A stretch of DNA of 22,279 nucleotides from DATAVK01 sp036267755. Lineage in GTDB: Bacteria; Actinomycetota; Actinomycetes; JAFAQI01. The stretch spans positions 1-22,279 of the forward strand of contig DATAVK010000140.1 in assembly GCA_036267755.1 (NCBI GenBank), read 5' to 3'. The notes beneath the pieces are model-generated. The model was not told where the DNA came from. It worked only from the letters and a program-made list of their open reading frames with translations, and did no database searches. The position numbers were made by a program, and so were the translations under genes. Position 1 is the first letter of the stretch, and each line of letters opens with the position of its first letter. Shown piece by piece: positions 1 through 7,609 of the stretch.

Positions 1-452
1 TCGGAGGTTTCGTCGTACCCGCGTCTGACGTACCACGCAATGAGGTCGCGCCGCTGCGCGATGACGGTCATCTCCATGGTGGCGCACTGCCACTCGTCTC
101 GGGCGCGACGCTCGGCCTCGGCCAGGACCACCCGACCGAGGCCGGCACCCTGCTGGCCCGGACGGACTGCGAACATGCCGAAGTAGGCGATGTCACCGTC
201 GCGTCGTTCCAGCTGGCAGCAGGCGACCAGCTCACCGGCCGCATCGCGAGCCAGCAACATGACCGATGAGGGCGGCGCGATGACCGCCCGAACCGCCGCC
301 GCATCGGTGCGCTGGCCGTCGAGCAGATCGGCCTCGGTGGTCCAGCCCGCTCGGCTCGCATCCCCCCGGTACGCCGATTCGACAAGGGTGACGACCTCGT
401 CGACATCGGCAGCGGAAGCGGCCGAGAAGCTCAGAGGTGGTGCCGACGACAT
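1..452 (-). CDS. GNAT-family N-acetyltransferase (3' end cut by window edge)
   Basis: About 150 codons are visible, read leftward off the edge, so the C-terminus is missing. The acetyl-CoA binding motif A is clear near residues 93-110 (MFAVRPGQQGAGLG, with the family Q-x-x-G-x-G as QGAGLG), and a later stretch (DLIAWYVRRGYDET) matches the 'AxxLYxxxGF' end of the GNAT fold. The family transfers an acetyl group from acetyl-CoA to an amine; the substrate here cannot be told. I chose the ATG at 452; a second in-frame ATG lies three codons upstream at 461 and neither has a strong ribosome site. The gene is divergent from the peroxidase at 486, with only about 33 bp between starts. Confidence 0.85.
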   Translation of the reverse strand, partial: MSSAPPLSFSAASAADVDEVVTLVESAYRGDASRAGWTTEADLLDGQRTDAAAVRAVIAPPSSVMLLARDAAGELVACCQLERRDGDIAYFGMFAVRPGQQGAGLGRVVLAEAERRARDEWQCATMEMTVIAQRRDLIAWYVRRGYDETS

Positions 453-485
453 GCCGACCATCTTGCCCGCTGGTTGTATGGAGTC

Positions 486-980
486 ATGACCGACCTCCTC
501 ACCACCCCTGTCACCACATTGCATGACGAGCCGACGACGTTCGCCGGCCTCACCGGCGGCCAGGTCGCCCTCGTCGTCAACGTCGCCAGCAAGTGCGGCC
601 TCACCCCGCAGTACGCCGGCCTCGAGGAACTCCACCGCGAGCTCGCCGACAAGGCGTTCACCGTGATCGGCTTCCCGTGTAACCAGTTCGGGGAGCAGGA
701 GCCCGGCAGCGCCGAGGAGATCGAGACGTTCTGCTCGACGACATACGGCGTGACGTTCCCGATGTCCGCGAAGATCGAGGTGAACGGCCCCGGCCGCGAC
801 GCGGTGTACGACATCCTGACCGCCGCCGAGGACGACAAGGGCGAGTCGGGCGACGTGCAGTGGAACTTCGAGAAGTTCCTGGTGGCTGCGGACGGCAAGG
901 TGCTTCGCCGGTTCCGACCGATGGTCGAGCCCGACGACGACGAGCTGCGGACGGCGATCGAGACCGCCCTCGAGGGCTGA
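486..980 (+). CDS. Glutathione peroxidase family protein (Cys type, probably thioredoxin-dependent)
   Basis: The 164-aa product has the normal length for a compact bacterial GPx and reduces hydroperoxides. The catalytic tetrad is visible: peroxidatic Cys37 in NVASKCGLT, Gln71 in FGEQEPG, and Trp126-Asn127 in WNFEKF. The usual FPCNQFG block is at 63-69. There is Cys rather than selenocysteine. Cys83 in EIETFC sits where thioredoxin-dependent GPx enzymes carry a resolving Cys. Actinobacteria generally use mycothiol and thioredoxin rather than glutathione, so I infer thioredoxin as reductant. The ATG at 486 is preceded by GGAG only 2 nt away; a TTG at 474 in the same frame is a weaker alternative. 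It is followed 24 bp later by the aldo/keto reductase, probably in one transcript. Confidence 0.93.
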   Translation: MTDLLTTPVTTLHDEPTTFAGLTGGQVALVVNVASKCGLTPQYAGLEELHRELADKAFTVIGFPCNQFGEQEPGSAEEIETFCSTTYGVTFPMSAKIEVNGPGRDAVYDILTAAEDDKGESGDVQWNFEKFLVAADGKVLRRFRPMVEPDDDELRTAIETALEG

Positions 981-1004
981 GCGCTCGATCGCTACGGTCG
1001 AGGG

Positions 1005-2015
1005 ATGGACTTCCGACACCTCGGCACGAGCGGTCTCAAGGTCTCCGAGATCAGCTACGGCAACTGGCTCACCCACGGTTCCCAGGTCGAGGAGGACGCG
1101 GCGCTCGCCTGCGTCCGCCGCGCCCTCGACGAGGGGATCACCACCTTCGACACCGCTGACGTCTACGCGAACACCCGCGCGGAGACCGTGCTCGGCAAGG
1201 CACTCGCCGGCGAGCGACGCGAATCACTCGAGATCTTCACGAAGGTCTACTGGCCGACCGGTCCCGGCGGCCCCAACGACTCCGGCCTGTCCCGCAAGCA
1301 CATCCGGGAATCGATCGAGGGCTCGCTGCGCCGGCTGCAGACCGACCACATCGACCTCTACCAGGCCCACCGGTACGACGTGGAGACCCCGCTCGAGGAG
1401 ACCATGCAGGCGTTCGCCGACGTGGTCCGGTCGGGTAAGGCGCACTACATCGGGGTCTCGGAGTGGACCGCCGAACAGATCCGGGCCGGACATGCTCTCG
1501 CCGTCGACCTGGGCATCCCGTTCGTGTCGAGCCAGCCGCAGTACAACATGCTGTGGCGGGTCATCGAGGGCGAGGTCGTTCCCACCTGTGAGGAGCTCGG
1601 CATCGGCCAGGTGGTCTGGTCACCGATCGCGCAGGGTGTGCTGACGGGCAAGTACAAGCCTGGCCAGCCGCACCCCGAGGGCTCTCGCGCGACGGACGAC
1701 AAGGGCGGCGCCAACATGGTCAAGCGTTGGCTCAGCGACGAGACGCTGACGGCCGTCGGCCGGCTCGAGCCGCTCGCTTCCGAGGCGGGGCTGTCGATGG
1801 CGCAGCTCGCCGTGGCGTGGGTGTTGCAGAACCCCAACGTGTCGTCCGCGATCATCGGCGCGTCCCGGCCGGAGCAGGTCAGCGACAACGTGAAGGCCGC
1901 AGGCGTCAAGCTCGACGCCGACCTGCTGAAGAAGATCGACGAGGCGCTCGGCGACGCAGTGACCCGCGACCCGTCCCTGACGGCAAAGCAGGTGCCAACG
2001 CACCGCCCCTCCTAA
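1005..2015 (+). CDS. Aldo/keto reductase (Kv-beta / YghZ-like)
   Basis: A 336-aa TIM-barrel NADPH-dependent oxidoreductase that reduces aldehydes or ketones to alcohols. The AKR tetrad is present: Asp49 and Tyr54 in FDTADVYAN, Lys80 in FTKVYW, and His122 in YQAHRYD. The cofactor-binding end of the barrel is seen as SSAIIGASRPEQVSDN near residue 280. The N-terminus MDFRHLGTSGLKVSEISYG is typical of the Kv-channel beta-subunit-like branch, as is the overall length. The ATG has a purine-rich GGTCGAGGG just upstream. It lies 24 bp after the peroxidase and is probably co-transcribed with it, which fits detoxification of reactive carbonyls. The physiological substrate cannot be inferred. Confidence 0.94.
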   Translation: MDFRHLGTSGLKVSEISYGNWLTHGSQVEEDAALACVRRALDEGITTFDTADVYANTRAETVLGKALAGERRESLEIFTKVYWPTGPGGPNDSGLSRKHIRESIEGSLRRLQTDHIDLYQAHRYDVETPLEETMQAFADVVRSGKAHYIGVSEWTAEQIRAGHALAVDLGIPFVSSQPQYNMLWRVIEGEVVPTCEELGIGQVVWSPIAQGVLTGKYKPGQPHPEGSRATDDKGGANMVKRWLSDETLTAVGRLEPLASEAGLSMAQLAVAWVLQNPNVSSAIIGASRPEQVSDNVKAAGVKLDADLLKKIDEALGDAVTRDPSLTAKQVPTHRPS

Positions 2016-2024
2016 CCCCGCCAA

Positions 2025-2040
2025 ACGCTTGCTCGAGCGT
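2025..2040. terminator. Weak hairpin between convergent genes
   Basis: ACGCT (2025-2029) and AGCGT (2036-2040) form a 5-bp stem with a 6-nt loop in the 40-bp gap between the aldo/keto reductase and the leftward SCO4848-type gene. There is no T tract. It could be a modest bidirectional terminator, but a stem this short occurs often by chance. Confidence 0.25.
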
Positions 2041-2055
2041 CCTGACAGCTCGGGG

Positions 2056-2280
2056 CTAGGCGGCGCGGCGCCAGCCTTTGACGCCGAGCCAGCCGATGAT
2101 CGTCCCCAGCGCGAGCGAGACGACGGTCAGCACCAGGTGGACGAGGAAGAAGGCGTGTGGTCGGTCTCCGGTGAACGACCGGGGATCCTGCGCGATGTTC
2201 TTCAGGAACGTCGGCCAGATCACCCACGACCAGACGCCGAACGCCACCAGGAAGACCGACCAACCGCGTGAGAGCCGCAC
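2056..2280 (-). CDS. SCO4848-type small integral membrane protein
   Basis: This 74-aa protein is predicted to have two membrane helices, about residues 6-24 (WSVFLVAFGVWSWVIWPTF) and 44-66 (FFLVHLVLTVVSLALGTIIG), joined by a short charged loop with FTGDRPHA. The phrase AFGVWSWVIWPTF and the length match the SCO4848 family of actinobacteria as I remember it; its function is unknown. The start is a GTG at 2280 with poor ribosome-site support, and I see no better in-frame start. It is convergent with the aldo/keto reductase and divergent from the F420-type nitroreductase, so it is probably a single-gene unit. Confidence 0.8.
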   Translation of the reverse strand: MRLSRGWSVFLVAFGVWSWVIWPTFLKNIAQDPRSFTGDRPHAFFLVHLVLTVVSLALGTIIGWLGVKGWRRAA

Positions 2281-2376
2281 CCTGCAAGCGTCGCATCGGG
2301 GCTCTCGACCGCCGCGCGGGGCTCATCGATCGCCCCTACGTTCACCGGCTCAGCGATCGGGTGATGTCATGGAGTC

Positions 2377-2817
2377 ATGCCTTTGGACGGAGAGTACGAA
2401 CCGAGTACCGAGAAGTGGGTCCGGGACCAGGTCGAGACGATCGAGCGTTCCGGCGGGACCGAGGGGACGACGTTGCGCGACATGCCCGTCATCGTCCTTA
2501 CCAACCGGGGTGCCAAGTCCGGCAAGCTGCGCAAGACGCCCTTGATGCGGGTCGAGCACGACGGCTCGTACGCCGTGGTCGCCTCCAAGGGCGGTGCGCC
2601 GCAGCATCCGGTCTGGTACTACAACCTGGTCGCCGACCCGCACGTCGAGCTCCAGGACGGACCGCTCAAGCAGGACATGACGGCGCGGTTGCTGAGCGGT
2701 GACGAGCGCGCGGCGTGGTGGGATCGCGCGGTGGCTGCCTATCCCGACTACGCCGACTACCAGACGAAGACCGACCGTGAGATCCCGGTGTTCGTGGTCG
2801 AGCCGGGGTGGAGCTGA
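2377..2817 (+). CDS. F420-type nitroreductase (deazaflavin-dependent, Ddn family)
   Basis: A 146-aa split-beta-barrel protein of the deazaflavin-dependent nitroreductase family (Ddn of Mycobacterium is the model). The family signature runs from about residue 44: RGAKSGKLRKTPLMRVEHDG, then SKGGAPQHPVWYYNLVADP near 70-88 and a C-terminal PVFVVEPG. These enzymes use reduced coenzyme F420 to reduce quinones, enones or nitro compounds, often at the membrane. The presence implies that the host makes F420. The ATG has GGAG 2 nt upstream, an unusually tight spacing. It runs tail-to-tail into the quinone oxidoreductase with only 3 bp between stop codons. Confidence 0.92.
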   Translation: MPLDGEYEPSTEKWVRDQVETIERSGGTEGTTLRDMPVIVLTNRGAKSGKLRKTPLMRVEHDGSYAVVASKGGAPQHPVWYYNLVADPHVELQDGPLKQDMTARLLSGDERAAWWDRAVAAYPDYADYQTKTDREIPVFVVEPGWS

Positions 2818-2820
2818 GGC

Positions 2821-3789
2821 TCAGGGCCGCAACACCAGCTTGCCCGTGGTACGCCGGGCAGCCAGGTCCTCGTGGGCGCGGCCGGCATGCTCCAGCGGAT
2901 AGCTGGCCCCGATCCTGACGTCGAGCTCGCCGGCGGCGATCCACCCAAACAGATCGCCGGTGCGGGCGAGTAGCTCGTCCCGCCCCACGATGTAGTCACC
3001 CATCGTCGGACGGGTGAGGTAGAGCGAGCCGCCACGCATCAGCCGCTGCGGATCAACCGGTGGGACCGGTCCGCTGGCACCGCCGTACAGCACGAGCATG
3101 CCGCGTCGGCGCAACGCCCGCAGACTGTCATCGAACGTCGAGGCGCCAACGCCGTCGTACACCACCGGTACGCCGTCACCGTGGGTCACCTCGAGAGCGA
3201 CATCGACAAAGCTCTCGTAGTCGGCGACATGCGTGGCGCCGGCCGCCGCAGCGAGGTCGGGCTTGGTGCCGCCGGACGTCGTGGCAATGACGACACCACC
3301 GCGGCGCACGACGAGCTGCGTGAGGAGCAACCCCACTCCCCCGGCCGCCGCGTGCACGACGACGACGTCGCCCTCGGCGACCGGGTAGGTGCTCGTGCAC
3401 AAATAATGGGCGGTGATGCCCTGCAGCAGCACGGCTGCCGCCAGGACCGGGTCGACGCCGTCGGGGATCGGGACTGCGCGGTCGGCCGGCACGATCACCT
3501 GCTCCGCGTAGCTACCGGTCACCCCAACCCAAGCAACGGTGTCTCCGACCTTGATGTCGGTGACTCCAGGCCCGATCGCGCTCACGCGGCCAGCACCCTC
3601 GCCGCCGATTCCGTGCGGCGGATCCTGGGCGTACGGCGGCCGGCCCTCACGCATGTAGATGTCCATGAAGTTCACGCCGGCCGCGGCGACCTCGACAGCG
3701 ATCTCGCCCGATCCCGGCGCCTCGGCGGGACGGTCGACGACCTTGAGCACCTCGGGCCCGCCGTGGCTGGTGACGACGACAGCACGCAT
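2821..3789 (-). CDS. Zinc-independent MDR NADPH:quinone oxidoreductase
   Basis: The 322-aa product belongs to the medium-chain dehydrogenase/reductase superfamily, quinone reductase branch. It starts MRAVVVTSHGGPEVL, has the GroES-like signature NFMDIYMREGRPPY (40-53) and GGEGAG (62-67), and carries the Rossmann NADPH motif AAAGGVG at 147-153. The structural-zinc cysteine cluster of zinc alcohol dehydrogenases is absent. It ends in RTTGKLVLRP, as in Qor proteins. It should reduce quinones or enones with NADPH. The reading frame stays open 168 nt upstream, but the conserved N-terminus fixes the ATG at 3789. The divergent DUF2332 start is only 15 bp away. Confidence 0.92.
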   Translation of the reverse strand: MRAVVVTSHGGPEVLKVVDRPAEAPGSGEIAVEVAAAGVNFMDIYMREGRPPYAQDPPHGIGGEGAGRVSAIGPGVTDIKVGDTVAWVGVTGSYAEQVIVPADRAVPIPDGVDPVLAAAVLLQGITAHYLCTSTYPVAEGDVVVVHAAAGGVGLLLTQLVVRRGGVVIATTSGGTKPDLAAAAGATHVADYESFVDVALEVTHGDGVPVVYDGVGASTFDDSLRALRRRGMLVLYGGASGPVPPVDPQRLMRGGSLYLTRPTMGDYIVGRDELLARTGDLFGWIAAGELDVRIGASYPLEHAGRAHEDLAARRTTGKLVLRP

Positions 3790-3804
3790 GTCACCATCTT
3801 CGCC

Positions 3805-4878
3805 ATGGCGGATCGGTTGTGGCACACCGCCCGTCACTTCCGACGTCAGGCGGATGACTGCCGCGAGCTGGGAAGCCCGCTGTACGCGGGCCTGCTCGAC
3901 CACATCGCCGCGGACCTCGAGGGCGGCGGGGTCAGCTCGGACCTGCTTGCCGAGCATCCGGCCGACCGCGGCGACGGACTGCTGCCGTTACGACTGATGG
4001 GCGGCGTCCATGCCCTGGTACTGTCGCGGCAGGCGCCGGAGCTCGCGCTTTTCTACCCGTCGGTCGGCGGCACCGCCGATCCCGGGGCCGACGCCGACCT
4101 GGCGTGGCCGGCACTGCGCGACCTGCTGGCTGGGCAGGCCGACACGATCCGACCGTGGCTGGACCGCGCCCCCCAGACCAACGAGGTAGGTCGCGGCGCG
4201 GCGCTGGTCGGGGCGATGTGCCAGCTGGCGGCGGTCGACGATCTCCCGATCCGGCTCTTCGAGGTCGGCGCGAGCGCCGGGCTCAACCTGCGTGCCGACC
4301 GGTTCCACATCACAGGTGCCGGTGCGTCGTACGGCGATCCGGCGTCACCGGTGCGGCTGCTGGAAGCCTGGCGTGGGGTTCGGCCGCCGGACGTGCCGCT
4401 GCGAGTAGTGGAGCGCAGCGGGGGCGACCTGGCTCCGATCGATCCCGCAACCACCGAAGGACGGCTCACGCTCACTGCGTACGTCTGGGCCGACCAGGTC
4501 GCACGAATCGAGCGGCTGCGCGGAGCGCTGGCCATCGCCGCAGCAGTCCCGGCGCAGGTCCGTGCCGAGAACGCCATAGCCACGGTGAGTCGTCTCACGC
4601 CGACGCATGGCACCTGGACACTGCTGTGGCACTCGATCTTCCGGCAGTATCTGAGCCAGGCAGAGCGTGACGCGCTGAGCACGGCGATCGCGGCAGTTGG
4701 GGCCGCGGCGACGCCCGCGGCACGGTTCGCGCACGTCTTCCTTGAGCCCGCGTCGCCCGCCGATGGCGGCTTCGCCGAGGTCATCGTCACGACCTGGCCA
4801 GGCGCGACCCGGCGACGGGTCGGGGTCGCCGCCGCTCACGGCATCCCCACAACCTGGCTCGAGGAAGCCACGACCTGA
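3805..4878 (+). CDS. DUF2332 family protein
   Basis: The 357-aa product matches DUF2332, an uncharacterised family common in actinobacteria and proteobacteria. Diagnostic parts are the N-terminal HFRRQADDCRELGSPLY (11-27), the central TNEVGRGAALVGAM and the glycine-rich LFEVGASAGLNLR (151-163), then a C-terminal half with WHSIFRQYLS. The EVGASAG segment resembles the nucleotide-binding loop of SAM methyltransferases, but no other methyltransferase motif is clear to me, so activity is not assigned. The open frame runs far upstream in antisense to the quinone reductase; I start at ATG 3805, where family similarity begins. The PAP2 phosphatase follows 23 bp later. Confidence 0.85.
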   Translation: MADRLWHTARHFRRQADDCRELGSPLYAGLLDHIAADLEGGGVSSDLLAEHPADRGDGLLPLRLMGGVHALVLSRQAPELALFYPSVGGTADPGADADLAWPALRDLLAGQADTIRPWLDRAPQTNEVGRGAALVGAMCQLAAVDDLPIRLFEVGASAGLNLRADRFHITGAGASYGDPASPVRLLEAWRGVRPPDVPLRVVERSGGDLAPIDPATTEGRLTLTAYVWADQVARIERLRGALAIAAAVPAQVRAENAIATVSRLTPTHGTWTLLWHSIFRQYLSQAERDALSTAIAAVGAAATPAARFAHVFLEPASPADGGFAEVIVTTWPGATRRRVGVAAAHGIPTTWLEEATT

Positions 4879-4901
4879 CCCGGACGGGGTTTCATAGAGG
4901 G

Positions 4902-5819
4902 GTGTCTGTCGTCGGCCAACGCCCGCCGCCGACCACGGTGAGTCGCCCGCTCGGGCCGCCCACCTGGCGGCTGCTGGCTGCCGCCGCCTTGGCCACGCTC
5001 GTCGCGGCCGCCACCTACCTGCTCTTCGTGCGCACGTCGCTGGGCCAGCGGTTCGACAACGCCGCGCTGGCCGGCTCACACCTCCAGACCGCATCGACGC
5101 GCACGACCGACATCTCCCAGCTGCAGCGGATCACGGCCGACTCGTTCGCCGTCGTACTCGTCGTGCTCGCCGTGATCGGCATCCTGCGGCGGCGGCCGCG
5201 GCTGGGGATCGGCGCCGCGATCGCCGCAGCGGTGGCCGTGATCGGCGTCGACATCCTGAAGAAGTACGTGCTCACGCGACCCGAGCTGGCACACAACACA
5301 GTGCTGATCACCGGGAACACCTTCCCGAGCGGTCACACCGCAACGGCGATCGCGTGCGCCCTGGCACTCGTCATGGTCACCGCCCCACGGTGGCGGGGAG
5401 CCGCCGCGGTGATCGGAGGGAGCTACGCCTGGATCACCGCCGCCCAGGTGCAGACCGCCGGCTGGCATCGACCGAGCGACGCGATCGGCGCGGCGCTGCT
5501 GGGCTTCGCGGCGGTAGCCACGGTCGCCGCACTGCTCAGCCGATGGCGACCCAACGGGTACGTCGAAGGGGCGAGGCACCGGGTGGCGCTGACGCTGCTG
5601 GGCGTGATCTGGCTGGTGGCGGCTGCGACTGCCGGCTTCGAGGCGGTGCGGGTGCTGCACTACCTGACCGTGCACGACCCGTCGTTCACCCTCACAACGG
5701 CCGTGGAGGGCGATGCGTACCACTTCAGCGTCGGCGTCACGATCGTCGTCGTCGTGAGCCTGCTGATGACGTTGCTCGTCCTGTTGCGCGGCTACGACCT
5801 CGACGAGCCCGTGGCCTGA
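4902..5819 (+). CDS. PAP2-superfamily membrane phosphatase
   Basis: A 305-aa multi-pass protein with hydrophobic helices near 24-43, 83-95, 103-118, 146-160, 167-180, 194-212, 226-247 and 275-296. PAP2 motifs are present: C1 as K120...R126-P127 (KKYVLTRP), C2 as PSGH at 142-145, and C3 as GWHRPSD with His189 and Asp193. The family removes phosphate from lipid phosphates such as phosphatidic acid, lipid pyrophosphates or phosphatidylinositol phosphates on the outer face of the membrane. Odd point: the Arg of the classical C3 motif (SRxxxxxH) is not there; the segment reads QVQTAGWH. The start is a GTG with AGAGGG very close by. It follows DUF2332 by 23 bp, so probably the same transcript. Confidence 0.88.
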   Translation: MSVVGQRPPPTTVSRPLGPPTWRLLAAAALATLVAAATYLLFVRTSLGQRFDNAALAGSHLQTASTRTTDISQLQRITADSFAVVLVVLAVIGILRRRPRLGIGAAIAAAVAVIGVDILKKYVLTRPELAHNTVLITGNTFPSGHTATAIACALALVMVTAPRWRGAAAVIGGSYAWITAAQVQTAGWHRPSDAIGAALLGFAAVATVAALLSRWRPNGYVEGARHRVALTLLGVIWLVAAATAGFEAVRVLHYLTVHDPSFTLTTAVEGDAYHFSVGVTIVVVVSLLMTLLVLLRGYDLDEPVA

Positions 5820-5823
5820 CGCC

Positions 5824-7485
5824 CTACGACGCCGCCCACGCCTGCACGCTGCGGGCCAGCACGGGCAGCGGCAACGACCCGTGGTCGAGCACCGCGGCGT
5901 GGAAGCCGGGGAGCGTGAACCGGTCACCCAGCGACGCCCGTGCGGCGTCGCGGAGCCGGAGGATCTCGAGCCGGCCGGTGAGGTAGGCGAGCGCTTGCCC
6001 CGGCATGGCGATGTAGCGGTCGATCTCGTTGCGCAGGAACTCGACCGGCATCGGCACGTGGTCGACCATGTAGTCGACGGCCTGCTGCCGGCTCCATCCC
6101 TGGGCGTGCAGCCCGGTGTCGACGACCAGCCGGGCGGCCCGCATCAACGAGGCACTGACCGCGCCGAGGACCTGCTTGGTGTCGCTGTAGAGGCCCATCT
6201 CCTCGGCGAGCTGCTCGGCGTACAGTCCCCAACCCTCCGCGTGAGCGGTGATGCTGCGCTGGCGCTGCAGTGCCGGGAGATGGGTGAGCAGTTGCTCGCG
6301 GGGCAGCTGCAGGTGATGGCCCGGCACGGCCTCGTGGAAGGCGACGCCCTCGAGGTCCCAGCCGCCTCCGGCCGTGGGTCGGATCGTGTTGTACCAGTAC
6401 GTGCCGGGTCGGCCGCCGTCGAGCCGGGGCGGGGTGTAGTGGGGGGCGATCCCGCTCTCGGCGACGCTCGGCGGCATCGGCGTCACCTCGCACGGTGGCG
6501 GAAGCGGGTCGGGGAAGACTTCCCCGGCTCGCGCCTCGGCCCGTCGGATCGCGGCGACGGCCGCCGCCATCGCGTCGTCGGGGTCGGACGCCGCGGCCGC
6601 TGCCCGCATCGCCTCGTGGACCGCCGGGAGGTCGGCCAGACCGAGCTCGGCGCCGAGCTCCAGCATCCGGTCCTCGAGCCCGGCAATGTGTTCCAGTCCG
6701 GTGCGGTGCAGCTCGTCGGCGGTGAGCGGCAGCGTGGTGTGCGCCCTGATCATCCGTTCGTAGTCCGCCTCGCCCCCGGGGACGTACACCAGGCCGGGGC
6801 GGTCCTCGGGCCGGGAGACGTCCAACAGCTCATCGGCGAGCAGCCGCCGCCACCGGGCGATGGCCGGCGTGACGATCTCCCGCACCACATCCTCCAGCTC
6901 GCCGCGCCAGCGCTCGACGGCGTCCCAGCCTTCCGGAGGCTGCGGTGCGAACAGCGCGGCCGGCGCCCCGGCGCGGATCTCGCTGTCGGCCCACTCGATC
7001 GATTCCTGGACCAGCGCGGCCACCGGCACGCGACTCCGGCTCGCGCCGTCACGCAGCCGGTCGTCCTCCTGTCCCAGCCAGCGTGCCGCGCCGCGCAGTC
7101 GCTCGAGGTAGTCGTCGGCCGCGGTCGGAGTGGCAATGACCGTGCGTGCCGCGACTGCGAGCAGGACCGGCGGACCGGCGATGGGCATCGGGGTGACGGT
7201 CAGATCGCCCGGCGCCGCATCGAGGTGAAGCACGGTCCGCACGGCGGTGTCCGCGATGCAGTCGAGGGTGACGCGGTCGGCGCTGGACAACCTCGCCGTG
7301 TCGACGGCTGCCGCGCGCTCGGCCAGCCGCAGTACGTCCGCGCGCAGCGCCGCGTCGGCCTCGACGCTCGCGTCGGGCACCAGTGCGTCGTACCCAGCGA
7401 TTCCCCTAAGGCTGGCCTCGAACGGGGACGCCTGCAGCAGTCGGGTGTGCAGGCCGTCGGCGAGGGAGCGTACGTCGTCGGGCAT
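5824..7485 (-). CDS. DUF885 family protein (zinc-metallopeptidase-like)
   Basis: The 553-aa product matches DUF885 (COG4805), distant relatives of gluzincin carboxypeptidases. The key C-terminal motifs are HEAVPGHH at 384-391, the variant zinc-binding helix of the family, and the downstream EGWGLYAE at 417-424 that supplies the third ligand. NTIRP (366-370) and the late PGQALAYLTGR (495-505) are also conserved in the family. No signal peptide is visible, so it is probably cytosolic. Peptidase activity is likely by homology but the substrate is unknown. The ATG at 7485 has AGGA about 8 nt upstream; an open extension to 7575 lacks family similarity. It converges on the PAP2 gene with 4 bp between stops. 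Confidence 0.86.
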   Translation of the reverse strand: MPDDVRSLADGLHTRLLQASPFEASLRGIAGYDALVPDASVEADAALRADVLRLAERAAAVDTARLSSADRVTLDCIADTAVRTVLHLDAAPGDLTVTPMPIAGPPVLLAVAARTVIATPTAADDYLERLRGAARWLGQEDDRLRDGASRSRVPVAALVQESIEWADSEIRAGAPAALFAPQPPEGWDAVERWRGELEDVVREIVTPAIARWRRLLADELLDVSRPEDRPGLVYVPGGEADYERMIRAHTTLPLTADELHRTGLEHIAGLEDRMLELGAELGLADLPAVHEAMRAAAAASDPDDAMAAAVAAIRRAEARAGEVFPDPLPPPCEVTPMPPSVAESGIAPHYTPPRLDGGRPGTYWYNTIRPTAGGGWDLEGVAFHEAVPGHHLQLPREQLLTHLPALQRQRSITAHAEGWGLYAEQLAEEMGLYSDTKQVLGAVSASLMRAARLVVDTGLHAQGWSRQQAVDYMVDHVPMPVEFLRNEIDRYIAMPGQALAYLTGRLEILRLRDAARASLGDRFTLPGFHAAVLDHGSLPLPVLARSVQAWAAS

Positions 7486-7560
7486 CCGCTCATCCTGCCG
7501 TGCCCGGCGCGCCGGTGGGGCCGTGTCCCCGGGAATGATCAACGTCCGAAGCGCAGCGAA

Positions 7561-7591
7561 CGGCCCCGCGGCCAAGGAGGACGCGGGGCCG
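7561..7591 (-). terminator. GC-rich hairpin downstream of the SGNH esterase gene
   Basis: CGGCCCCGCG (7561-7570) and CGCGGGGCCG (7582-7591) form a perfect 10-bp stem with an 11-nt loop, 18 nt past the stop of the leftward esterase gene. The U tract is poor (TTCGCTGCG), as is common for actinobacterial terminators. It lies between the esterase end and the DUF885 start, so it would insulate the two leftward units. Confidence 0.7.
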
Positions 7592-7609
7592 TTCAGCAGT
7601 GCGGGCGGG

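Noticed and set aside
3181..3804. N-terminal extension of the DUF2332 frame
   Set aside because: The frame is open for 208 more codons, but this part is antisense to the quinone reductase and carries no DUF2332 similarity.
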